A DNA stretch of 13,192 nucleotides from Chloroflexota bacterium. GTDB lineage: Bacteria; Chloroflexota; Dehalococcoidia; Lucifugimonadales; UBA3495. The stretch is taken from the NCBI GenBank assembly GCA_028874675.1, contig JAPPJA010000285.1, forward strand, positions 1-13,192, given 5' to 3'. Every line of letters starts with the position of its first letter. Position 1 is the stretch's first letter. The position numbers were made by a program, and so were the translations under genes. The notes beneath the pieces are model-generated. The model saw nothing but the letters and a program-made list of their open reading frames with translations. It was not told the DNA's origin and did not search any database. Of the stretch, positions 7,591-13,192 are shown piece by piece.

Positions 7591-7950
7591 CTACGCCAGG
7601 TTAGCCAGTTCCTGCTCCAGGGTTTTCTGATTGGACCCGATGATAAGTTTGTCTCCGACCCGGGTCACGGGACGACGAATCAGGCGGGGCTCTTCCAGCA
7701 TCAAACGCAGCATTTCCGACTCCGATACATCCTCGGCCGCCAGTCCCATCTTTTTGAAGCTGGGACTGCGCCAGGCAAACAGCTCGGCGGGTGATGCCAG
7801 GGACGCCAGTTCCTGAAGTTCCGACTCGCTCAGGGGTTCCTTGAAATAGTCCCTTTCCTCCAGTTCCAGGCCATTCTGCAAGAGCAACTCCCTTGCTTTA
7901 CGGCAGGAGGATCAACGGGGCCACCAGTAGAAAGTCGCGGCGCTGCTCAT
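7591..7950 (-). CDS. ArsC/Spx-family thioredoxin-fold reductase, probable selenoprotein (UxxC)
   Basis: The gene encodes 119 residues if the in-frame TGA at 7912-7914 is read as selenocysteine. It starts at ATG 7948-7950 with AGGAGG at 7955-7960. The N-terminus is FYWWPR (7-12), then U13-S-S-C16-R-K-A, which aligns with the family's P-x-C-S-x-C-R-K-A active site, so the TGA replaces the first, catalytic cysteine. Downstream are ERDYFKEPLS, typical of ArsC-like/YffB proteins, the FAWRSPSFKKMGL segment and PRLIRRPVTRVGDKLIIG, the conserved C-terminal part. The length equals that of normal family members (about 115-120). A SECIS-like hairpin follows the TGA. Family members are small cytosolic thiol-dependent reductases or regulators; the name arsenate reductase is often unproven. 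Without Sec the protein would lose its active site, and calling from TTG 7887 would give a truncated 98-residue product. A nonsense mutation or sequencing error (TGC to TGA) is the alternative. Confidence 0.87.
7876..7906 (-). promoter_or_regulatory. Bacterial SECIS-like stem-loop
   Basis: Counting from the base after the TGA, AGCAA (15-19) pairs perfectly with UUGCU (25-29) around a GGGAG apical loop at 20-24. Below it AA pairs with UU past a bulged C, and after an unpaired CGU the lower stem CUGC (6-9) pairs with GCAG (33-36). The distance to the loop, the G at the start of the loop and the bulge on the 5' side fit known bacterial SECIS elements that recruit SelB; in E. coli fdhF the loop starts 19 nt after the UGA. 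Confidence 0.7.
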
Positions 7951-8019
7951 AACTCCTCCTTTTAGGGACGCCTGACCGCACAGCCCGATGGCCGCGCGTT
8001 CACGCCAGGGATGTGGGAC

Positions 8020-8025
8020 ATTGTA
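8020..8025 (-). promoter_or_regulatory. Possible -10 element for the ArsC-family gene
   Basis: TACAAT (five of six consensus bases) on the - strand lies about 70 bases upstream of the ATG at 7950. The region that should carry a -35 has only a weak match (TTTAAT). The surrounding GGCTACAATGTC resembles the GCTATAATGTC of the promoter at 4394-4402, which gives it modest extra support. Confidence 0.35.
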
Positions 8026-8079
8026 GCCGATGAGCGGCAAAATTAAAGGCACGCCCGGCGCAGACAGGCTTCAGTTTGG

Positions 8080-8121
8080 CGGCGCGCCAGGTGTTGGCTT
8101 CTTCCACCTAGCGCAGGCTAG
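8080..8121 (-). other. Stem-loops after mutS
   Basis: Starting 26 bases after the mutS stop, a hairpin CTAGC-loop-GCTAG (8117-8121 with 8108-8112, loop of four) is followed by a second short stem TGGCG/CGCCA at about 8078-8090. Neither has a uridine tract, so they could be weak terminators, processing sites or stability elements between mutS and the ArsC-family gene. Confidence 0.3.
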
Positions 8122-8146
8122 AATCCCGTTGCCGAAGCCTCAAGCC

Positions 8147-10789
8147 CTATTGCTCGCCTTCCCTGGCCCGCTCCTGCAGCTCGTACAGCTTGTTTATTGC
8201 CTCCAGCGGCGTCAGGTTGGCCACGTCCAGGCCAAGGACCGCGTCCTTCAACGGCTGTTCCGGCTGAAACAAGGGCATCTGAATTGCCGCCTCGGACTTT
8301 CCCCTCGGGCTGGCAGTATGGCGGCCATTGCCCGCTTGCTCCAGGTCCTCCAACACCTCCCAGGCCCTGCTGACCACCGACCGCGGTAACCCGGCAAGCT
8401 GGGCCACGTGAACTCCGTAGCTCCGGTCGGCCCCTCCGGGTACGATTCGATGCAGGAAGACCACCCTTCCCTCTTCCTCCGTCACCGCCACGCTGAAATT
8501 GCGCACCCCCGGCAGCGTCTTCGCCAGCTCCGTAAGCTCATGGTAATGGGTGGCGAACAGGGACTTGCAGCCCAGTCTCGGGTCGTTGTGCAGATACTCG
8601 ATCACCGAACGGGCAATGGACAGGCCGTCATATGTGCTGGTGCCCCGGCCTATTTCGTCCAGGACCACCAGGGAGCGGGGTGTTGCCTGATTCAATATGG
8701 CCGCGGTTTCTACCATTTCGACCATGAAGGTTGACTGGCCGGTGGCAAGGTCGTCCTGCAGGCCTACCCGCGTAAAAATCCGGTCCACCAGGCCAATGAT
8801 AGCTTCGTCCGCCGGCACGAAACTTCCAACCTGGGCCATCAGCACGATTATGGCGGCCTGCCTGATGAAAGTGGACTTCCCCGCCATATTGGGTCCCGTC
8901 AAAACTACTACCCTGGCATCGTTGTTGGACAACTCCACGTCGTTTGGCACAAAACTCCCGGTTCCCAGGTGCCGCTCGACCACCGGGTGCCGACCGTTCT
9001 TGACGGAAATGGACTGCCTCTCGTCAATCCGGGGGCGAACGTAGCGGTGCTGCGCCGCCACCTCAGCCAGCGAGGCGAAAACATCAACCGCCGCAATGGC
9101 GGACGCCAGCCGGCCAATTGCCTCCGCGTTCCCGCCTATCTGGGCGCATACCTGCCGGTACAGGCTCTTCTCCAGTTCGCCCAGGCGTTCCCGCGCGTTG
9201 AGCACCAGCGATTCATACTCTTTCAATTCTGGGACTATATACCGCTCTCCATTGGTCAGCGTTTGACGCCGTATATAGTCATCCGGCACCTGCCCCAAGT
9301 TCGATTTGCTGACCTCCAGGTAGTACCCAAAAACCTGGTTGTAGCCAACCCGCAAATTGCGGATACCGGTGCGGTCTCGTTCCCTCTCCTCCAGGCCGGC
9401 AATGAATGACCGGGCGTTGGTCGAAGCCTCCTTCAGCTCATCCAGTTCAGTGGAAAACCCTTCCCTGATGACGCCTCCATCTCCCACGCTGCCCGATGGC
9501 TCCGGGTTTATGGCCTCATCGATCAGGTTACCCACTTCAGGTATCGAGACAATCTGCCGGCACAGCCATCCTATCCTGCCTGTCTCCTCGCTACTCAGGG
9601 CCTCCCGCAGCAAATCTCCGGCTGCGATGCCGGCCTTGAGCGCCACCAGGTCCCGGGGGGCGGCCGTTTCCGTCTGCACCCGTCCCAGAATCCGTTCCAG
9701 GTCCGATAGGCCCGAAAGAGTTTCCCTGGTTCGTGCCCGCTGCAATCCCCCGTCCACGAAGCACTCCACCGCATCCAGCCGCTGCTGCAGGGCAGCCAGA
9801 TCCAGCAAGGGTTGACCGACCCACCGGCGAAGCAGGCGCCCCCCCATGGGCGTGCGGGTCTGGTCCAGGGCCGCGAAAAGGGAAAGGCTGCGATTCTCCC
9901 ACCGTCCCGCCTGAAATAATTCCAGGTTGCGGCGAGTCTGTTCGTCCAGGGTCATGAAGCTTTCGGAGGAATAAACGGACAGGGCGGCCAGCCGGGGCGC
10001 CACTGCCTTGTGAGTCTGGGAAAGGTAGTCCACAATGGCGCCGGCGGCCCTTGTGGCCAGCGTAAGGTGTTCGCACCCGAAGGATTCCAGGGTCTGGATC
10101 TCAAAGTGGTCCAGCAGGGCCTCTCTCGCCAGATCGTGGTCAAAGGCTGCCGGATTAACCTGGGTAATGGGAAGTCCATCCCCGGGTTCCTGCTGGGCCA
10201 CCCCAGTCAGCCTCGGCCTGGCATCCTCCGGAATCCATCTGGGGAGTTCTTCGCCCGCCGGTATCAGGATCTCCGCCGGAGCAATCCGGGCCAGTTCCGG
10301 AGCAAGACCGCTCCGGCCAATTTCTGTAGCGGCAAACTCCCCCGTGGTTATGTCAACGTAGGCCAGCCCTGTCCGATCCCCATCTTCGACAACTGCCGCC
10401 AGGTAATTGTTGGCATCCTGTTCCAGCAGGGCCGACTCGAACACTGTTCCCGGCGTAACCACCCTCACTACATCCCGCTCGACCAGCCCCCGGGACTTGG
10501 CGGGGTCGGTAAGCTGCTCGCAAATGGCAACCTTGTGGCCCTTCTTGATGAGCCGCGCCAGGTAGTTCTCCAGGGAATGAGCGGGGACTCCGGCCATGGG
10601 AACCCTGATGTCGCGTCCCAGGGTACGGGAGGTGAGGGTAATCTCCAGCGCCCGCGACGCCACCTCGGCGTCCTCGTCAAAGGTCTCGTAAAAGTCCCCC
10701 ATACGAAAAAGGACAATGGCGTCCGGGTGGGCGCTCTTGACCTTCAAGTATTGGCGGCGTACGGGAGTAAGCGTGGTGCCAGAAGCCAA
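8147..10789 (-). CDS. mutS: DNA mismatch repair protein MutS
   Basis: This 880-residue, full-length MutS shows the mismatch-binding motif GDFYE (31-35, with F33 and E35), a connector/lever region, the Walker A site GPNMAGKS (632-639) and Walker B LDEIGRGTS with D711-E712, followed by the FATHYHEL segment. The C-terminal end, with LTPLEAINKLYEL, matches the family's terminal helix region. It forms the mismatch sensor that recruits MutL, encoded at 4744-6516 on the same strand. The start is TTG at 10789: the family's N-terminus (TPVRRQYL) follows within a few residues, an in-frame stop lies at 10829-10831, and no ATG or GTG in between is in frame. A GAGG at 10801-10804 is a moderate ribosome binding site. 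A terminator-like hairpin upstream and a candidate promoter suggest it is transcribed separately from the reductase gene. Confidence 0.97.
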   Translation of the reverse strand: MASGTTLTPVRRQYLKVKSAHPDAIVLFRMGDFYETFDEDAEVASRALEITLTSRTLGRDIRVPMAGVPAHSLENYLARLIKKGHKVAICEQLTDPAKSRGLVERDVVRVVTPGTVFESALLEQDANNYLAAVVEDGDRTGLAYVDITTGEFAATEIGRSGLAPELARIAPAEILIPAGEELPRWIPEDARPRLTGVAQQEPGDGLPITQVNPAAFDHDLAREALLDHFEIQTLESFGCEHLTLATRAAGAIVDYLSQTHKAVAPRLAALSVYSSESFMTLDEQTRRNLELFQAGRWENRSLSLFAALDQTRTPMGGRLLRRWVGQPLLDLAALQQRLDAVECFVDGGLQRARTRETLSGLSDLERILGRVQTETAAPRDLVALKAGIAAGDLLREALSSEETGRIGWLCRQIVSIPEVGNLIDEAINPEPSGSVGDGGVIREGFSTELDELKEASTNARSFIAGLEERERDRTGIRNLRVGYNQVFGYYLEVSKSNLGQVPDDYIRRQTLTNGERYIVPELKEYESLVLNARERLGELEKSLYRQVCAQIGGNAEAIGRLASAIAAVDVFASLAEVAAQHRYVRPRIDERQSISVKNGRHPVVERHLGTGSFVPNDVELSNNDARVVVLTGPNMAGKSTFIRQAAIIVLMAQVGSFVPADEAIIGLVDRIFTRVGLQDDLATGQSTFMVEMVETAAILNQATPRSLVVLDEIGRGTSTYDGLSIARSVIEYLHNDPRLGCKSLFATHYHELTELAKTLPGVRNFSVAVTEEEGRVVFLHRIVPGGADRSYGVHVAQLAGLPRSVVSRAWEVLEDLEQAGNGRHTASPRGKSEAAIQMPLFQPEQPLKDAVLGLDVANLTPLEAINKLYELQERAREGEQ

Positions 10790-10825
10790 ACCGGATACAT
10801 CCTCGGAGGGGGCAGGTTCACTACC

Positions 10826-10867
10826 ATTCTACTGCAAGGGATGGCATTCAACAAAAGGATGCCATCC
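10826..10867 (-). promoter_or_regulatory. Candidate mutS promoter with overlapping 9-bp inverted repeat
   Basis: On the - strand TTGTTG (10849-10854) and TAGAAT (10826-10831) are 17 bases apart; the -10 matches five of six consensus bases, the -35 only three. A perfect 9-bp inverted repeat, GGATGGCAT (10839-10847) and ATGCCATCC (10859-10867) with an 11-base gap, brackets the -35 and enters the spacer. This placement suits an operator. It is not followed by a uridine tract on either strand, so it is not a terminator. Confidence 0.4.
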
Positions 10868-11011
10868 GCACAATAGCGTTGCGATTTAGGTGTCTTACAG
10901 AAGGTAGGGGTTGGTCTGTAACCCGTTCTGGCTACATTTCGACCCTTCCACCAGTGCCATACCAACCGAAATGGAACCTTCCCACCCGCACAGCTCCGCC
11001 CAAGGTAGCCA
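10868..11011. other. Gene-free part of the mutS-reductase gap
   Basis: No supported gene lies between the inverted repeat and the terminator. The only structure seen is TTACAG (10895-10900) mirrored by CTGTAA (10916-10921), with an alternative stem GGGTT/AACCC inside it. No tRNA-like fold was recognised. Confidence 0.4.
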
Positions 11012-11047
11012 GCAAAATCAAACAAGGGCAGCCGCGAGGGCCGCCCT
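11012..11047 (-). terminator. Rho-independent terminator after the ferredoxin-NADP reductase gene
   Basis: On the - strand AGGGCGGC (11040-11047) pairs with GCTGCCCT (11025-11032), eight pairs including one G-U, around a seven-base loop. It is followed by a T-rich run, TGTTTGATTTTG. It lies about 45 bases after the stop of the reductase gene. A further perfect hairpin, CCGGGA-GTA-TCCCGG (11058-11072), sits between the stop and the terminator. Confidence 0.65.
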
Positions 11048-11090
11048 TACCACATTGCCGGGAGTATCCCGGTGTCGAAGCCGGCGGTGG

Positions 11091-11870
11091 CTACTCCTTC
11101 CAGAATCGTTCCTCCCTGAACTCCCAGCCCAGGGGAGTAACCTGTTCCTTAACATCTGCGATCATACCGGGGTGGCCGCAGGTATAAACCATGGTATCGT
11201 CCAGAGGCAGGTTAAACTCGGCCAGATATTTTTGTACCAGGGTATTGACCCGGCCCCGTTCGCCGTCCCACTGGGCGTTCCGCTCGTCATCCGGGCGGCT
11301 GACCGTGCCCACGTATTTCACGCATTCCGGATGGTCTGCCGCCAGCTGCCTCAGTTCTTCGTCGTAGGTGAGCTCATCCTGGTAGCTGGCCCCAAACAGC
11401 ACGTAGAAGAAATGACCCTCGCCACCCTGGTGCAGATATTCCCGGATGATGCTCAGATAGGGCCCTACCCCGGTCACCGTCGCAACCATCAGGTGGTGAT
11501 GAACTTTTTCATTCAGAACAAAAATGCCCTTGGGCCTGGGACGGATAGACATGGAATCCCCGATGTTGAGCTTCCACATCCTGGGCGTCAACTCCCCTTC
11601 GGGAACCAGCTCTACAAAAATTTCCAGCAATGGCTCGTAGGGTGCGGACACAATGGAATATGCCCTTTCCACGCCCTCAGCGCCCAGGGTGCAGTACTGG
11701 CCGGCCTTGAAGTTAAACTGCCCGTCTTCAGGCTCCAGCTTGATAATCATCAACTCTTCGGAGATGTCCTTCCGTTCCACCAGCCTGGCCTGGGGCAAGC
11801 TGTCGGTCTTGTATTGGGGCTTGCTATACCCCGACTCGCTGGCAGTCTTGCTCTTTTCCCCTGTGGTCAT
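11091..11870 (-). CDS. fpr: Ferredoxin-NADP(+) reductase, Fpr type
   Basis: The preferred start, ATG 11868-11870, gives 259 residues. GQY (57-59) and RAYS (69-72) form the FAD-binding site. TGVGP (133-137) is the NADP pyrophosphate loop, and R192 and R207 occupy positions that bind the 2'-phosphate in this family. CGHPGM (231-236) and the aromatic C-terminal end RFWKE complete the pattern. The short aromatic terminus fits bacterial Fpr enzymes, which exchange electrons between NADPH and ferredoxin or flavodoxin in the cytosol. GAGGTG six bases before this ATG favours it over the in-frame ATG at 11906, which lies inside a 13-bp tandem duplication. Its upstream neighbour, 117 bases away, is a molybdopterin oxidoreductase, which suggests a common electron-transfer setting but not a proven operon. 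A terminator follows. Confidence 0.93.
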   Translation of the reverse strand: MTTGEKSKTASESGYSKPQYKTDSLPQARLVERKDISEELMIIKLEPEDGQFNFKAGQYCTLGAEGVERAYSIVSAPYEPLLEIFVELVPEGELTPRMWKLNIGDSMSIRPRPKGIFVLNEKVHHHLMVATVTGVGPYLSIIREYLHQGGEGHFFYVLFGASYQDELTYDEELRQLAADHPECVKYVGTVSRPDDERNAQWDGERGRVNTLVQKYLAEFNLPLDDTMVYTCGHPGMIADVKEQVTPLGWEFREERFWKE

Positions 11871-11884
11871 TCCTTCACCTCTAT

Positions 11885-11910
11885 AAACTGCATCCACAAA
11901 CTGCATCCAC
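11885..11910. repeat. 13-bp perfect tandem duplication
   Basis: AAACTGCATCCAC occurs twice in direct succession (11885-11897 and 11898-11910), in the leader of the reductase gene. The unit is not a multiple of three, so it shifts the frame of the two ATG triplets it carries on the - strand. It ends 15 bases upstream of the chosen start. Confidence 0.85.
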
Positions 11911-11944
11911 CAATCTAAACCGGAAGATTCTCCTCTCAGTTCAA

Positions 11945-11971
11945 AGGGACCCGGACCAGGCTAAAGTCCCT
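11945..11971 (-). other. Stem-loop between the molybdopterin enzyme and fpr
   Basis: AGGGAC (11945-11950) and GTCCCT (11966-11971) form a perfect six-pair stem with a 15-base loop, starting 16 bases after the stop of the upstream gene. Only three T follow on the - strand, so it is at best a weak terminator or an attenuating structure in the leader of fpr. Confidence 0.35.
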
Positions 11972-11987
11972 GCTTCATGGTAAACAA

Positions 11988-13192
11988 TTACTGAGTACCA
12001 CTGTCCTTCACTATTCTTGCGGGAACTACGTCCAATCCCGGCGTTCTGGCCATTGGATTGGGATCGTCGGAGCCCTCAAGTTCCACGGCCAGTTGTCCGA
12101 AAAGCCCGGTAACGCCAATCACACCCGTCGGCAAGGTAGCGTTAAAGCGCACTTCGCCGGCAATCTCTGCCTGGGCGCTCTCAATCCGTACCAGGTCGCC
12201 CTCAGCAACCGACCACTTCGCCCCGTCGCCTGCGTTCAGTTCTATCAGTTCCGTTCGGGCAATCGAATTTCGCTTCGACCCGGCATCCAGTTCGATCCTG
12301 CTGTCCCGGTCTCGCTGCAGCAGCACCCGTCCCGGGGCCAGCCAGGCAGGAAAGTCGGGTTCTGGAACGCTTTCCGCCGCCCGGAACTCAGGCGCCACCA
12401 GGTTGGCCCTTCCCATGGGGAAATCCTGGCTGTATAGGGTCGCGGTACCCTTTTTTTGCCCTTCCAATACGGGCCATTGCATTCCCCGGCTAGTCCGCCC
12501 GGCATATAGCATCTGGGTAGGCTTGGGACTGTCCAGCCCCGAAGTGAACACCAGGGAGGATGCACCTTCCAGGGCAGCATGGGACACCCCGGCATATACC
12601 GGAGTCACCCGGGCTATTTCCTCCATAACCTCCGCAGCCGAGGAGTGATCAAATCCCGGTACGCCAAGCCTTTGCGCCAACTGGCGCAGCATCCAAAGTT
12701 CCGACCTGGCTTCGCCCTTGCCAGGCTGGAATGCCGGCTCCAAGCGCTGGACGCGTCGTTCCAGATTGGTGACAGACCCGGTCTTCTCGGCCATGGTAAC
12801 TCGGGGCAGGACCACATCGGCCCGCCTGGCTGCCTCCGACAGAAACGTGTCCATCACCACGAGAAAATCCAGCTTGTCAAGGGCGTCCAGGCAATTTCCC
12901 AGGCGCCCATTGGTCAGGTTGGGGCTGTCTCCAACCAGCGCCATGGCCTTGATGCGACCGTCAGCCGCGCCCTCCAGGCACTCAGCCAGCGCCAAGCCCC
13001 TCTCGGCCGGCAGGCTACACTGCAGAATTTCTTCCAGCTCGTTTCTGGCCCGCTCATTTCGGGCGGCGCCGCGGCCGGGCAGCCGGTTGGCAATACAGCC
13101 AACGTCCCAGGCCCCCTGTTCGTTGGCGCCCTGCCGGACCGGATAGAGGCCAGCGCCCGGCTCTCCCACGTTACCCGTCAACAGGGCCAGGT
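11988..13192 (-). CDS. Molybdopterin oxidoreductase, NuoG / formate dehydrogenase alpha type (5' partial)
   Basis: The frame is open to the right edge, so the N-terminal half, with any iron-sulfur binding cysteines, is outside. About 400 residues are visible. LLTGNVGEPGAG and RQGANEQGAWDVG match the molybdopterin-binding core of the formate dehydrogenase/NuoG family. ADVVLPRVTMAEKTGSVTN followed by LERRVQR is its next conserved block, and the last 110 residues (ARTELIELN, VAEGDLVRIES) form the molydopterin dinucleotide-binding beta-barrel domain (PF01568). No in-frame TGA occurs in the visible part; a Sec or Cys ligand, if any, would lie upstream. The sequence cannot separate complex I subunit NuoG from a NAD-linked formate dehydrogenase alpha subunit. 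The neighbouring Fpr-type reductase fits either. It ends with TAA at 11988-11990. Confidence 0.82.
   Translation of the reverse strand, partial: LALLTGNVGEPGAGLYPVRQGANEQGAWDVGCIANRLPGRGAARNERARNELEEILQCSLPAERGLALAECLEGAADGRIKAMALVGDSPNLTNGRLGNCLDALDKLDFLVVMDTFLSEAARRADVVLPRVTMAEKTGSVTNLERRVQRLEPAFQPGKGEARSELWMLRQLAQRLGVPGFDHSSAAEVMEEIARVTPVYAGVSHAALEGASSLVFTSGLDSPKPTQMLYAGRTSRGMQWPVLEGQKKGTATLYSQDFPMGRANLVAPEFRAAESVPEPDFPAWLAPGRVLLQRDRDSRIELDAGSKRNSIARTELIELNAGDGAKWSVAEGDLVRIESAQAEIAGEVRFNATLPTGVIGVTGLFGQLAVELEGSDDPNPMARTPGLDVVPARIVKDSGTQ

Noticed and set aside
7220..7630. A 136-residue ORF on the + strand
   Set aside because: No recognisable motif, no good ribosome binding site, composition rich in Pro/Arg/Gly, and its end overlaps the ArsC-family gene in antisense.
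7591..7887. A 98-residue ORF starting at TTG 7887 as the complete gene
   Set aside because: It lacks the active-site segment of its family and has no ribosome binding site; homologous sequence continues upstream through the TGA to a well-placed ATG.
10010..10876. A 288-residue ORF on the + strand
   Set aside because: Antisense to the N-terminal half of mutS; no domain recognised.
11904..11906. ATG at 11906 as start of the ferredoxin-NADP reductase
   Set aside because: It lies inside the 13-bp duplication with little ribosome binding signal; the ATG at 11870 has GAGGTG at good spacing and gives the usual length.
10911..11918. A 335-residue ORF on the + strand
   Set aside because: Antisense to the ferredoxin-NADP reductase gene, which has all FAD and NADP motifs and a good start.

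Overview
The window looks like chromosomal DNA of a GC-rich bacterium, most likely a member of the Chloroflexota (Dehalococcoidia/SAR202-like). That is an inference from the gene content: a TIGR03663-type GT-C protein next to a YbhN-type flippase and an FAD oxidoreductase, MutS and MutL without a visible MutH, and TTG/GTG starts on three or more genes. There is no rRNA, tRNA, insertion sequence, prophage or CRISPR array.

Layout. Positions 1-4374 (+ strand) hold a tight three-gene operon for the cell envelope: a 5'-truncated TIGR03663 multi-spanning membrane protein, a lysylphosphatidylglycerol-synthase-type membrane protein (TTG start) and a NAD(P)/FAD-dependent amine-oxidase-like enzyme overlapping it by one base. 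A small Tat-signal protein (4486-4701, +) follows behind its own extended -10 promoter. Everything from 4744 to the right end is on the - strand. In transcription order this is a 5'-truncated molybdopterin oxidoreductase (NuoG/formate dehydrogenase type), ferredoxin-NADP reductase, mutS, an ArsC/Spx-family redox protein, a small HAD phosphatase and mutL.

The main discovery is in the ArsC-family gene at 7591-7950. An ordinary gene call would start at 7887 and miss the active site. Reading on upstream in the same frame reaches an in-frame TGA at 7912-7914, exactly where the first cysteine of the family's CxxC redox motif belongs, and then an ATG at 7948-7950 behind a strong AGGAGG. A stem-loop with a G-starting apical loop 20 nt after the TGA matches the position and form of a bacterial SECIS element. 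The gene is therefore best read as a 119-residue selenoprotein with a UxxC active site. Other genes in the window end at TGA, so general recoding of TGA is excluded.

How the parts may work together. The envelope operon probably builds or transfers a lipid-linked sugar. MutS and MutL form a MutH-independent mismatch repair pair, with the Sec redox protein and a HAD phosphatase lying between them on the same strand. The reductase and the molybdopterin enzyme belong to electron transfer. The 555-base stretch 7036-7590 carries no convincing gene but has a promoter and a cluster of GC-rich palindromes.
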